DNA of 64,000 bases from Cryptomeria japonica (Eukaryota; Streptophyta; Pinopsida; Cupressales; Cupressaceae), in assembly GCF_030272615.1 (NCBI RefSeq), contig NC_081411.1:837426136-837490135 (forward strand), given 5' to 3'. Position numbers and translations under genes: made by a program. Of the stretch, positions 46,020 to 57,424 are shown piece by piece. The notes below the pieces were generated by a model that saw only the letters and a list, made by a program, of their open reading frames with translations, had not been told where the DNA came from and made no database searches. Numbering within the stretch: position 1 is the stretch's first letter; each line of letters opens with the position of its first letter.

Positions 46020-46840
46020 TAATAATTATTGGATGAACTCGTCATATTACCTAAATTGTAATTCTAATGGATGAACTTCATTTGGCTACCTACATTTTAA
46101 CCTTGATAAATGAACTCCATTGTATAGCTATATTTTAACTAAAATGGATGAACTCATTTAGTTATTTACATTTTAATCTTAATAAATGAACTTCATCATA
46201 TTAGCAACATTCTAACTATAATGGATGTACTCATCAAGTTATCTATATTTTAACCCTAATGGATGAACTTCATTATGTTATTTACATTTCAACCTTAATA
46301 TGTGAACTTCATCTTGATAGCTACATTTTAACTATAATGGATGAACTCATTTGGTTATCTACATTCTAACCTTAATAAATTAAGTTCATCTTATTAGCTA
46401 TATTTTAACTATAATGGATGAACTCAATTGGTTATGTACATTTTAACCTTAATAAATGAACTTCATCTTATTAGCTATATTTTAACTATAATGGATGAAC
46501 TCAATTGGTTATCTACATTTTAACCTTAATAAATGAACTTCATCTTATTAGCTATATTTTAACTATAATGGATGAACTCAATTGGTTATCTACATTTTAA
46601 CCTTAATAAATGAACTCCATCTTATTAGCTATATTTTAACTATAATGGATGAACTCAATGGGTTATTTACATTTTAACCTTAATAAATGAACTTCAACCT
46701 TAATAAATGAACTTCATCATATTAGCTATTTTGGTATCTAAAATGGATGGACTCATCAAGTTAACTATATTTTAACCATAAGGGATGAATTCATATGTTA
46801 TGTATGTTTTAACCTCTATGGGTAGATATCCTCATGTTAG
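46020..46840. repeat. 77-bp tandem array within the solo LTR
   Basis: About ten copies. The phrase AACTATAATGGATGAACTCA recurs near 46408, 46485, 46561 and 46638, a spacing of 76-77 bp. Each unit is itself a diverged dimer of a roughly 38-bp unit (AATGGATGAACTC and AATAAATGAACTTC halves, each followed by a TTTTAAC box). The array decays at both ends. Confidence 0.85.
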
Positions 46841-47179
46841 ACTCATCTTCAACCATAATGGATGAGCGTGTCCTACTATCTATAATGTTAATTTACTGAA
46901 CAAATTATATCCATGTTTTAAATAATAATATGTAATTAAGATAACCTGCTTAATTGGATCTAATGTCGCGAATTGAGTTAAGTGTTAAGTTACATAATCA
47001 CATTGGGAAACCCTTTAGGTTTGTTTAGGTCTTCCATTGTGTTATCAAAGCTTTAGATAACTCCAATGTATCTTAATGTTGTGTCTTAAAGTTTGGAAAA
47101 AATATATATATATATTGCACTCCTTGAGTGTGTTTTAGCTTTAACCCTTCGGGGTTTCCTAGCGAGGCATTACAAGATG

Positions 47180-47486
47180 CATGAATAAGGGGGAGTTGAT
47201 AGCCATGTTTTCTGATTTGTATCAGACTTGCTGGACACATAGGGAGTGCAAGTGTCTATGGATATATTAGTGTGGGTTTTTTTTAAGGTATCCAAGGTTG
47301 TCAGATATTTTAATGCCTATTCAATTAAAATCACAATTGGACCACCGGGAGAACTACCTGCACATGAGAAGATGCATTGATATCAAAGAAGATACAAATG
47401 GTATAGATGTTAGCCTTAACACTTTCTATCAACATTTTGGGTTCCGAATGGCTTCTGCATATCAAAGGGAGATGATGTAGTGTGAC
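47180..47486 (+). other. Short stretch between solo LTR and small LTR element
   Basis: It continues the sequence interrupted by the solo LTR: the D interior before 42614 and this segment join across a single AGATG. It begins with a purine tract (AAGGGGGAG near 47186). A 60-codon frame at 47298-47480 has no recognisable domain. I assign no gene. Confidence 0.5.
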
Positions 47487-48311
47487 TGATAGGTATGTTG
47501 TACTCACTAACCTATGAGAAATCTTGCATCCACCAAAAACATTTCCTTTCAATTTTCTTCTTGTTTAGTTCTTTGTGCAGTTTTAGTATCCTTACTGATA
47601 TGTACTAGTAGTTGCTTGTTCTTCATGGAAGATATTGTTTGTAGTTTCCTAGTGGTTTCATGTGGTTGATTCCATATTCTAGTTCATTTGGGTTCTTCTT
47701 TGATCAGTTATCACTTCCGGTTGGCTATTTTTGGGTTCTCGAGACAATTCTTGTGTTTACCGGTTGGTTTTCCTTCTTTACCAACACAATTCTTGGTGTG
47801 TGGATCCATCTTGGGTCTTGTCCAATGTTTCTTGGCATGTAGCCAACCTTCCTACTGATCCGCATCACTTGGTTATTGTTTTTCAGAAAGATTTATTAAA
47901 TCTTAGGGCTGACCTAATTACACATTTCATTTTCCTACATTGGTGAATGTAATCTTTTGAGGCTGACCCAAATATGTTCTAGTGGGTATAAATATGATGT
48001 TATGTAATCATTTGTAAGGGTAGAGGAAGTATAATTGAGAATAAGGATTGGGATTTGCATGTTGTGATCCAGTTTATTCTTAGAGTCTTGGTTGGATTGT
48101 ATTTGGCTTGAAGCCTACATGTAACTAGTTAACTATTGGATGTTCTTTGATGGTAATCTAATCATTATCAGATGATTGTCAGATGTTCTATGACTTGAAT
48201 ATGATCTGTTTATATGAATTTGTTATGTGTTCTTGTTGTTTGCATTGTTTCTCTCTCGTTGCATAAGCTTATTGACTCTTTTGAGGGATTTTACCGGTTA
48301 TGGTTGCATCA
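47487..48311 (+). repeat. 5' LTR of the small element
   Basis: It aligns with 48908-49728 across shared landmarks such as TTAGTTCTTTGTGCAGTTT, GGGTATAAATATGATGTTAT and TTGAAGCCTACATGTAACT. GGTATAAATATGATG (about 47987) resembles a TATA box region. It ends GGTTGCATCA. Confidence 0.75.
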
Positions 48312-48907
48312 ATTGGCATTAGAGCTGGTTATGGACTAGCCGGTGGAAGAATTATTTGCAAACATTGAGGTATTCCTTGAGGTGGATAGATCACCGATTG
48401 GAGGTAGGCTATGTGGGTGTTCAATAGAATGTCGAGGGGAGGCAATTGAAAATGGTAGTCAGGTCACCAATTTGAGGTAGTTCATCGGAGTTGAAGGAGA
48501 TATGTCACTAAGGAGAACAAACCTGCGGAGGGTAGAACAGATGATGGAAGACTTCAAGAATGAAGTGAAGAAAGATCTAATAGAACCAGTTGTAGAGATT
48601 ATACCAGAGGGTGACATGAGTTGGCAGAAGAATCTGATAGATGATTCTAATGGACAGATGGAACTAGATCACAGGGAGATGATGGCAATAAATTGGATAA
48701 GGTCTTGTGGCATAACCAAATCAAAATTGTAGAAACAAAGAGAGTCATGGGTTAGAGAATTCAGTTGAAGCACCGAGAGAGATAAAGAAGAGATTGGAAG
48801 ATAAAGAAGATGTTTGGATCGGAAATGAGCATGGGATATTCATCCTGAATCCTTTTAGATGTTCATGAGTTGCCTCTCATGGAACATCTTTTTCTACTTG
48901 GGTTGTC
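48312..48907 (+). other. Interior of the small LTR element
   Basis: It starts with a primer-site-like TTGGCATTAGAGCT. A frame runs from about 48330 through 48732 (including 48502-48732, with VEQMMEDFKNEVKKDLIEP), interrupted by stops. It may be the first part of a gag, but no domain can be named. No clear polypurine tract precedes the 3' LTR. Confidence 0.5.
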
Positions 48908-49728
48908 TGATGCAGGAGCATCCTTGATCGATGAGCGATTTTGCATCAACCAAAAACATTCCCTTTCAGTTTGTTCTTGTTTAGTTCTTTGTGCAGTTTC
49001 AGTATCCTTACCAGTATGTACTGGTAGTTTCTTGCTCTTCATGGAAGATCTTGTTTGTAGTTTCCTGGCAGTTGCATATGGTTGATTGCAGATTTCTAGT
49101 TCATTTGGGTTCTTCTCCAGTTAGTTATCACTTCTGGTTGGCTATTTCTGGGTTCTCAGGATAGTTCTTGTGTTTATCAATTGGTTTTCCTTCATTACTA
49201 GTGTGATTCTTGATGTGTGGATCCATATTGAGTCTTGTTTGATGTTCCTTGGCATGTGGCGGACCTTCCTAGTGATCCACGTCACTTGGTTGTTATTTTC
49301 TAGAAAGATTTCTTAAATCTTAGGGCCGACCTAATTACACATTTCATTTTCCTACATTGGTCAATGTAATCTTTTGAGGCTGAGCCAGATATGTTTTGGT
49401 GGGTATAAATATGATGTTATATAATCATTTGTAAGGGCAGAGGAAGTAGAACTCAGAGTCAGGATTGGGATTTACATGTTGTGATCCGATTGATTCTTAG
49501 AATCCTAGTTGAATTGTATTTAGCTTGAAGCCTACATGTAACTAGTTAACTAACGGATGTTCTTTGATGATAATCTGATGATTACTGGATGATTTCCTAA
49601 AGTTCTATGGCTTGAATATGATCTTTTTATATGAATTTGTTATGTTTTCTTGTTCTTTGCATTATGTCTCTCTCATTGCATAAGTCGGTTGACTTTTCTA
49701 AGGGTTTTTAATGGTAATGGCTGCATCA
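48908..49728 (+). repeat. 3' LTR of the small element
   Basis: It starts TGATGCAGGAGCATC and ends GGCTGCATCA. It is the partner of 47487-48311. Immediately after it, 49729 is homologous to position 31329 inside the D LTR. Confidence 0.75.
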
Positions 49729-51544
49729 AGGTTACTGGTATGTTGTGTGGATGTGAAACAATAGGACTTTCACTGGAGAAAGATGTAGTCACCACTTGTA
49801 GAGATGACTGACAATGAATGTGCTCAAATAGGGAAGCCACATTGGTGCATTGCAAGATGCAGATGACAAGGATCCACTCCCACCGATAAGTGGAGCTTAT
49901 CTCCTATTATACATAGAATGCATCATAGTACTCGGAGATAAGATAAAAGAGTAAAGGGAGGTGATTGAAGGCTCACACCAGATGAATTGGTGAAACACTA
50001 AGTTGCCTTAGGTGCATGAGATCAGAGATATGCACTAGACCAGCCGGGTAGGCAATGATGAGTTGTTGATATAGTGATTAAAGGATATGGTTTTCACTTT
50101 GACAAACATGTTAATAGAAGAACTGATCTAGTGGTAAAGAAAGGTGTTACCATAGAAGCATACAAATGGAGGCGATTGAAGATTGATGACATGAGATCAT
50201 CAAAGAGTTTATCGGTAAGTATGTCTACTGGTAATGTTGACAAAGTGTAGATGTAGAAGGTTCTCATCTGATGAAGATGTGCATGAGGTAGGTTGGCATA
50301 TGTGTTGACCAGTTTAGGTGATCCATGGAAAGAGAAGCAAAGTGCAAGGGTGAAGGCAAACCAGTTAGGGCATAACCGACAGGGTCTGTGAACCAGTTGA
50401 TGAACCTAGTTGAGTGGTTGGTTAGTGATCTTGTTCGGACCAACATAACTGACCTAGAAAAGGTGGATACCAACAAAGGGACCATGTGGAGATGAAGTGG
50501 CATGCATGCACAAGTCGATGTGATGTGTTGGTGAAGTTGTTGGTGACTGGTCCAACATTTATGACGACTACGAAGCTCGAGGAATAAAGGAAGAAGATTG
50601 CGGCTCAAGATGAAGGAAACAACAAAGGTCCAATAAATACTAATCTTCTAGATCAAAGAGGATAAAGGAAACTACATCAATCATGTGATCAATCAGACAA
50701 AAGATCGAAAAACATGTTACATATGGCTAAAGAGAGAAGAGGTGTTCCGCAAGGTAAACAGATGGGCGATGCTCATTGATTATATTGAAAATAAATCAAG
50801 GACATGATATCAGATTGGATTTGATATGTCATGATGATCAGATATAAGATTGGATGTAGATTCAATGCATAGTGAAAACCCTAGCATGCCAATGTTCAAA
50901 ATTACATTTAGGTAGGAAAATTTGGCTCTAAGTATGTGAGCCTAAGATATTGTTTGTTGTTGTTGAAAGAGAGAGTGTTTCTGCTACATGTGAGAGAAAA
51001 TACATCAAGTTCTCAAAGATAATTAGAGAAGAGATTGAGTGTGAGAGATAATCGGGTTGAAGAGTTCAACTCGCACCAGTGAGGCAACCAGTAGACAGTC
51101 ATTGAGTCTAATAGAGGAGTAAACCAGTGGTGACCAAACCGATAGAGAGAAAAGAGAACTGACAAGAATCATATGGTAGATATCTAACTAAGTTATTATG
51201 ACTAGTGATAGATAGTAGTAGTGTAGCAAAGAGAAAAGAGAACTGACAGAGAGAAGAACCAAGAGAACAGAACCGACAGAGAAGAAGAAGAGACTAAACC
51301 AATAAGGGTGCAACAAAGAGCAAGGTGCAACACAGAGTGGACTGCAGTAGGAGATAAGGTTGTTGTAGTGATAAGGTAAGGAGATAACCAACAGAGGATA
51401 GAAGAGAGGAGAACTAGTGGAGAGACATACGTGAGAGTTAAAAAATTCTTTTGTAACAAGAAGATAACTTTTTTATTCAAACTATGATTTTGTAATCACT
51501 AAGTTGGAGCTCAATGTAGGGGTTGGTGCTAGTTTGGTGCCCTA
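49729..51544 (+). repeat. Second copy of the D LTR, truncated at both ends
   Basis: It aligns from 31329 of the first D LTR up to about 40885, skipping the nested element at 32530-40235. The first 350 bp and last 380 bp of the LTR are missing. At 50886-50890 ATGCC occupies the place where the first copy has the duplicated GTGCC, giving the pre-insertion state. It is probably the 3' LTR of D, cut on the left by the small element and on the right by the E LTR. Confidence 0.82.
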
Positions 51545-52326
51545 TGTATACGGTGAAAATGGATAACAACAATATTGAAAGACTAAATGAATTCAACCAT
51601 AAAACCCTAGCCTAACATCAACAAAGATCCACCATAAAATATGAAGATTACCTAAGACAATGCAAATCAAATGAAATCACAAAGATTATACCATCACATG
51701 CCCAATAGGGTTTGTATCTTCATTCTTCCTATCTCCATTGATCTTGCTTGATATATTTGGTCTGAGATTTTATATGTGCACAAGAGCTCAACAAAGAATG
51801 GAAATGTGGTTGCAAGTAGGATCACATATGCAAGTTCAAAAGCGTAGTCGGGGCTGAATGCATAGTGAGTTAGTTAGGGTTTGATAATGAAGGAAGCATC
51901 TCCTTATATGGAAGACACTATATGAAATGAAGGGATAAGATTGAGAGTTGTAAAAGAGGTCGGCTATGGTTAAAGGGTAGGTAGAGAAAATAAGAAAATA
52001 ATGAAAGGGTAGGTAGTGTATGAATTAAGAGATGAATGACATGTGTCATAGGTGGAAAAGGTTAATTAATTAATTAAATAAATAAAGATTTATTTAAATA
52101 ATAGAAGAAGTGGGATCAATTAAATAAATAAGATATTTATTTAATCTAGAAAAAGGATAATTTAAATAAATAAATGTATTTATTTAAATGAGAAATAAGG
52201 CTAGAAGAGGATAAATGAATTATTTAAATAAATAAAGATTTATTTAATTAATAGAAGAATTAGGTTAAAATAATTAAATAAATAAAATATTTATTTAATT
52301 AGACATGACAATTTTAGGTGTCTACA
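51545..52326 (-). repeat. 3' LTR of a Tat-like element E
   Basis: On the minus strand it begins TGTAGACACCTAAAATTG (right end 52326) and ends CCGTATACA. It has TTTAAATAAATAAA-type AT repeats like the LTRs of element F. A purine tract lies just outside the right end, as expected at a 3' LTR of a minus-strand element. Its 5' partner is not in the window. Confidence 0.75.
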
Positions 52327-52342
52327 TTTTGCCCCTCTTTGA
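52327..52342 (-). other. Polypurine tract of element E
   Basis: The minus strand reads TCTCAAAGAGGGGCAAAA directly before the LTR start TGTAGACACC. Element F has the similar CTGGGGCAAA at the same place. This supports the orientation of E. Confidence 0.75.
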
Positions 52343-52864
52343 GACAATGTAGCTTGTTGTGTTATTTCAAAGAAGATAATATGAACTCATACAATGTTGC
52401 CCCAAGATGGGAATGATATGCCCCCTCAAGAGATTGGATGAAAATATCTGGAAAGATCGCAGACAATCTCTTGACAAGAAAGAAAGGCTAGATAGGACTG
52501 ACCGGATAGGATAGAGTGACAAAGTCACAAGATAATGAAGACTGACTCAGGAAACAAGGGCTAGGGCTAGGGCTAGGGCAATCTATAAGATAGACCACGA
52601 GGGGAATACATCCTCATTGTCATCCACACATCCAAGAGAGTAGAGTGCAAAGAGAGAATAGAGAAGCAACAGTCAGTAGCGATGGAATTGGTGCATAGAT
52701 TCGATCAGGTTCGCTGATTTCAGAGGCTAGCAAATGCAAGAGAGTCGATGAGTACCACAAAACTTCCTTGTACTTTGTCACAATAATTGTTGTCATTATT
52801 GAATGCTAGGTAGTGCAATAAATGCGCTTTAGGATAATGTCAAAAAAGGTCAAAAACATGTAGG

Positions 52865-53140
52865 TGCATCTGCATTGGTGCCAGGCACGTCTATGTTGGC
52901 TAGGCACATCTGCATTTGTGCAAGGTGTGTCTATGCTGGGAAAAGTGTCTATGCCAGATGTGAGCGTGTTTGCATTGTGTAGGCATGTTTGTGAAATGTG
53001 GGCACGTCTGTGCAGGACAGGCGCGTCTATGCAAAGAATAGGCACGTCTGTGTATTTCAGGCGTGTCTGTGCAGAGAAGACACGTTTGTGCAGTCTGTAA
53101 GCGCGTTTATGTCATGAAGGTGCGTTTATGTCTTCAAGGT
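52865..53140. repeat. Degenerate 18-21-bp tandem repeats
   Basis: About thirteen copies of a unit near GGCACGTCTGTGC follow one another with variable spacers. They lie between the 3' LTR of E and the PMD pseudogene, that is, in the 3' untranslated region of E. Short frames on both strands here are chance. Confidence 0.8.
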
Positions 53141-53326
53141 CAAATTGGCAGTTTTGTGATGAACATACGCTGTCGATTAGATAAGTTGCTGAGAGGATAC
53201 ACTCAAGTAGGTCCTCAAGGAAGACTAAAATAGCAGATAGGGCTAGGATTGACAATTTTGTGATAGAACATACATTGCCAATTAGGAAACTACTCAAGAG
53301 GATACACTCAAGCAGAGGCCCTAGGA

Positions 53327-53640
53327 TAGGATAGATCAAGGCACTTTGTGATGAATAGGGAGTACCAAGACATAGTACTTTGTGATGAATAGGGAGTACT
53401 AAAAAAAGCAACACTTTGTGATAAACAGTGAGTGCAAAGAACACGTAGTACTTTGTGATGAACAGGGAGTACCACTAGGATAGATAGCAACACTTTATGA
53501 TGAATAGTGAGTATCACTAGGATAGAAGCAGCACTTTGTGATAAACAATGAGTGTCACTAGTATAGAAGAAACACTTTGTGATGAATAGTGAGTGTCACT
53601 AGGATAGAAGCAACACTTTGTGATGGACATTGAGTGTCAC
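53327..53640. repeat. Tandem repeats of about 40-46 bp
   Basis: About eight copies of a unit built on CACTTTGTGATGAATAGTGA followed by GTGTCACTAGGATAGAAG. Later copies are more regular than earlier ones. They adjoin the 18-21-bp array in the same untranslated region. Confidence 0.82.
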
Positions 53641-53700
53641 TTTGACTGACATGATTGCTTTGCTTTACTATAGGAGTATTTGCCTATGCTAGAGTCGTGA

Positions 53701-55563
53701 GAGAGATTCCCATCGACTTAGAGGTTATGACCTGAGCTGACATTTGAGGACAGGGCTGCCATTGAGGTTGTGGGTCTGAGATACATTCTGTATGTGCCTG
53801 AGTTTCAGGTGAACATGGGTTTGCTGACTACTTTAGCTGAGAGATGGCATTCTGAGACATGCACTTCTCATTTTTTGATGGGTGAGATGATAGTTACCTT
53901 GGAGGATGTGTACAAGATATTGAGGATATCGATCGATAGGGAGTTAATACCCTATGATCGAGATGGAGACAGGGAGGCCTTGAGATGAGTGTTCTAGGAT
54001 CCAGAACTAGAGATGAGGGCTAGAGACGTGGCATGGGACACGATGATAGTGATAGGACTGGCACTACTAGTAGTGCAAGGAGGAGTGATCAATGGGTTCC
54101 TGTGTCTAGAAAGGGCGACATGAGGGTTGGCTGTAGGTTGGGGGAGTACCTTGGAGACATTGGTTACACAGCATACTAGATATGCATGGAGACCGTGCGT
54201 GCTGGCACACTTATACTATGAGCTACATCAGTTTATTTATCATGGATCTGTAGGATTGGGCTATAGAGCTACATTGTTGTAGGTGTGGGCATATGAGTAC
54301 CTACCAGTTACCCGACTGATACATTTCAAGGGCACGGTTCATGGATGCAAATTTGTTCACTTGTACGATATGATTACATCACAACCACAGATTGGTTGGT
54401 TGGCGAATTGGCATCAAGTCCTGGATGAGATTGACACTGTGATATAGAGGTCATACCGAGAGTGTGAGCAGTGGGAGGATGATGTATTGGAGCTACCCTA
54501 TACTGTCAGGAGCAGATATCTGATTGAGAAAATGCCCTATGTATTGGAGAGGCAATTAGTGGATAGGGTATGCAGGCAGTTTGGCAGGATCCAACGGATG
54601 CCATGGGGTTTTGATATGTATGCGTGGACAGTGTGAGACCAGGCACACTTTGGGCCACTGTTGTTGTATGATCAAGCTGTGATGCAGCTTGTAGAGATGG
54701 TGCCCATGCCATGGGATATGTGGCTAGAGATTGAGGATGCAAGTATGGATGCAAAGTACACTACATATTGGGCTGAGCATCCATTCCCATGCTTGACAGA
54801 TCTAGGAGAGCTGATTGATGGGGATGGTGGCGAGGATGAGGATGATGATGGAGATGGTGGGGGGAGAGACCAATGGAGGAGGCAGGGTGCATTTGGAGAG
54901 AGGAGGGTGGCTCCACAAGGAGAGGGTGGAGAGGAGAGATAGGCTTGGGTGGTGAGGGGTCGTGGTAGATCGCCCTTACAGGTGCAGGGACAGGGATAGA
55001 GGTAGGTACAGGTATAGGCAGAGGCATAGGCATAACCACCAGTACAAGGGGATCCATAAGCACAAGCAAAGGGGGTCAAGGTGGAGGAGGATGAGCTATT
55101 TGAGCTAAGGGAGATCTGCCAAGGATAGGCAGATGAGATCTAGGATCTGGAGAGGGAGATAGCTAGGCTTAAGAGATAGCTGAGGGATACTGAGTGGGAG
55201 CAGGATCAAGCTATCCAACGTTATACTGAGGTTGAGATAGCACTGAGGGCTGGGAGGTAGGTGGTAGAGGAAACGGGGGCTAGATATGCCAATGTTCTAT
55301 AGGTAGGGGAGGAGATAGGTTATTAGCGAGACCTATACTATGGGGCAGTGCCACCAGAGCAGTGGGCGAGGAGCTTCCACAGACCATCGCGGACAACGAT
55401 GGCTACTAGAGGGAGTCAAAGGAGACAGGCATCCAGCGGTGGGGTTATGGGTCTTCCACCACCACCGGATAGAGGGGACAAGAGAGATGATCCTAGGGTG
55501 GGTCCTTCTAGGGCTCAGACTCCATCGAGGCCAGGAAGCTCCGAGGGAGGGAGTTCATTATAG
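53701..55563 (+). pseudogene. Plant mobile domain (PMD, MAIN-like) pseudogene, antisense within element E
   Basis: One plus-strand frame runs the whole length with stops but no frameshift. The N-terminal part has PMD hallmarks: VPEFQVNMGLLTTLAERWHS, then HFLMGEMIVTLEDVYKIL. Further along are RPCVLAHLYYELHQFI and a QFGRIQRMPWGF motif (about 54575), then an acidic Asp/Gly run (about 54817-54868), a Gln/Gly-rich segment, a coiled-coil-like region (DLEREIARLKR) and a basic Ser/Pro/Arg tail (HRPSRTTMATRGSQRR). PMD proteins (MAIN, MAIL1) act in gene and transposon silencing in plants, and related domains occur in transposable elements. At least ten TAG stops occupy expected CAG positions; TGA at 53986 and about 54637 fit CGA. 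It lies antisense to E, between its 3' LTR and where pol would be. Confidence 0.82.
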
Positions 55564-55638
55564 CCATAGAGGGCTCCCTATGTATCAGTTTTGTACCATT
55601 TTGTATTACGATGTAGACACCTTCGGGTAGATTGTAGC

Positions 55639-57424
55639 TGATGTCATGGAAATGGGGACAAGGCAACAACAAAGTTCAATGTTAATAAGTTAGTTTCAAC
55701 CATAAAAACAAAACAAAGACCTAAAAACCATTCCAAACAAATCAAAAGAGATTTCAAAAATCATGAAAGAAGTTTAAGAAAATTAAAAAAAGGAGAAGAG
55801 CCTCCCTAGGATGCTTCCATGACGCCTTTCGATGCTTCTCCCTTGTTTCTCCACTCTCCAAGTCCCAAATGAGTGTAGCTCTTAGCTTCTAGCAATAGCC
55901 ATGGATGTCATATGGAGATTCAAGATGGTTGAATATGATAAGCAAATGCTATGCAAGTGTAGATAGTGATGCTATGAAAAAGCTCTATGTTAATACCAAT
56001 AGAACAACAATACTCTAATGCTTCCCTTTTGCTTGAGGAGAAGGGTTCTATTTATAGAAGAAATGGGGAAATGAAGGGTTAAGATTGAGTAATCTTAACA
56101 AGGGTTAGGATTGAAAGATATTCAATCCATGTGAGACTTTCAACCCAATCCCATGTTGACAAGTGTCACCATGACGAGGCTTGAGAGGAGAGATAAGGAG
56201 CATTAAATGCTTGAGGGGACATGATGGTTACCCTAGTCAAAGAAATAAATGCTTTGAAGAGACACATGGGTTACATGCGGGTTAAGTTAGGTGTCAAAGT
56301 CCTTAACCATGGGTGCAAGAGGAATTAACCATTAATAGTCATGTAAGAGCCATAAGTGGTTTGGAAGACTTTAGAGGTTAATTTGTTGAACACACAAATC
56401 ATTAATTGATTTTCAAAGACTTTGGAGTCTTTGAGAAGTGACTCCAATTTGCTTAGGAATGTGACAATATTTAGGGGATGGATTAGGTTAATTAGGAAAG
56501 GTTTAGAAGAATCTAGAAGGGGTTTAGGCATGCAAGTGGATTTTGTAGGAAAATGCAAGTGGGAGGAATTTTGGTATTTTCAATTAAAATAAAATCATTT
56601 ATTTCAATTAAATGGTGTAATTTGCATTTGGATAAATATTCAAATAAATATTAATTTATTTAAATGAGAAAAAGGAAGATAAAGCATTAAATGCTTTAAG
56701 ACTTTAAGGGAAACCATTAAAGGTTTGAGAAGACTCTAGAAGGAAGCCATTAAATTTGAAGACTTTAAGGGAAACCATTAAAGTTTTAAGAAGACTTTAA
56801 GGGAAGCCATTAAGTTTGAAGACTTTAAGGGAAACCATTAAAGGTTTGAGAAGACTCTAGAAGGAAGCCATTAAGTTTGAAGACTTCAAGGGAAACCATT
56901 AAAGGTTTCAAGTTGGTGAGGATAAATAGGATTTTAAATAAATAATTTATTTAAAATAGTTGTGCAACTTGCATTTGTAGGAAAATGCAAGTGGGTGGAG
57001 GATAAAGGTGATTTAAATAAATAATTTATTTAAAATAGTTGTGCAACTTGCATTTGTAGGAAAATACAAGTGGGTGGAGGATAAAGGTGATTTAAATAAA
57101 TAATTTATTTAAAATAGTTGTGCAACTTGCATTTGTAGGAAAATACAAGTGGGTAGAGGATAAAGGTGATTTAAATAAATGTTAATTTATTTAAATGTGA
57201 GAGAAGATTTAATTAAACAAATATGATTTATTTATTTAATTAATGGTCTGAATTTGGTTAACTGAATTAAATCAAATAAATTGAATAATTTATTTAATTA
57301 ATAGGAGAAGAGGGTTAAGATGAATTAATTAAATATTAATTTAATTAATTATTAATTGATGGTTAAATAATCAAATAAATATTAAATATTCATTTAATTA
57401 AGTGGACAGATTTATGTGATTACA
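55639..57424 (-). repeat. 3' LTR of element F
   Basis: The plus-strand left end is TGATGTCATGGAAATGG and the right end TTTATGTGATTACA; the minus strand therefore starts TGTAATCACATAAATC. Two internal tandem arrays are present (56690-57190). CTGGGGCAAA (57425-57434, minus strand) is the polypurine tract. Confidence 0.95.
56690..57190. repeat. Two tandem arrays in the F 3' LTR
   Basis: From about 56690 to 56930 a unit of about 60 bp containing GACTTTAAGGGAAACCATTA and AGAAGGAAGCCATTAA repeats about four times. From about 56930 to 57190 a unit of about 77 bp, GTTGTGCAACTTGCATTTG then GGAGGATAAAGGTGATTTAA, repeats about three times. Copy number is similar in the partner LTR, so the arrays predate insertion. 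Confidence 0.85.

Larger units (their letters stand above)
42615..47174. mobile_element. Solo LTR of about 4.56 kb
   Basis: The segment starts TGTAGTGCCCC and ends GAGGCATTACA, so it has TG...CA ends, and is flanked by AGATG at 42610-42614 and 47175-47179. No coding domain of any retroelement is visible in either strand and no internal second copy of the ends exists, so it reads as one LTR left after LTR-LTR recombination. TGTARYGCCCC starts are common in long gypsy LTRs of plants. It contains a TA microsatellite (42830-42853), a GC-rich repeat island (44290-44560), a very AT-rich part (44570-44900) and a 77-bp tandem array (46020-46840). Orientation is inferred from the TGTA start only. Confidence 0.82.
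47487..49728 (+). mobile_element. Small (about 2.2 kb) non-autonomous LTR element
   Basis: Two direct repeats of about 800 bp (47487-48311 and 48908-49728) flank an interior of only about 600 bp. The repeats end GCATCA, followed at 48312 by ATTGGCATTAGAGCT, a variant of the Met-type primer site. No target duplication is visible: the flanks read GTGAC and AGGTT. The exact left ends are uncertain, since strong similarity begins at TGCATCCACCAAAAAC (47525) and TGCATCAACCAAAAAC (48941), with weaker similarity about 35 bp further out. Size and lack of pol suggest a TRIM/LARD-like element. Confidence 0.7.

Noticed and set aside
47482-49733. Target duplication for the small LTR element
   Set aside because: Flanking bases GTGAC and AGGTT do not match, and moving the left end to 47525 gives AATCT, which also fails.
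51542-51546. CTATG as a possible target duplication of element D (compare 30973-30977)
   Set aside because: The D LTR copy is truncated about 380 bp before its true end here, and these bases overlap the start of the E LTR; likely chance.
52556-52582. (GGGCTA)n run resembling a telomeric repeat
   Set aside because: About three and a half units only, and the unit is not the plant telomere repeat TTTAGGG.
52865-53640. Regular short repeats considered as a CRISPR-like array
   Set aside because: Repeats are degenerate and spacers are parts of the repeat unit; the context is a plant retrotransposon untranslated region.
55608-55630. GATGTAGACACC near the end of the PMD pseudogene, like the start of the E LTR
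   Set aside because: The similarity to TGTAGACACC stops after about ten bases and no LTR follows.
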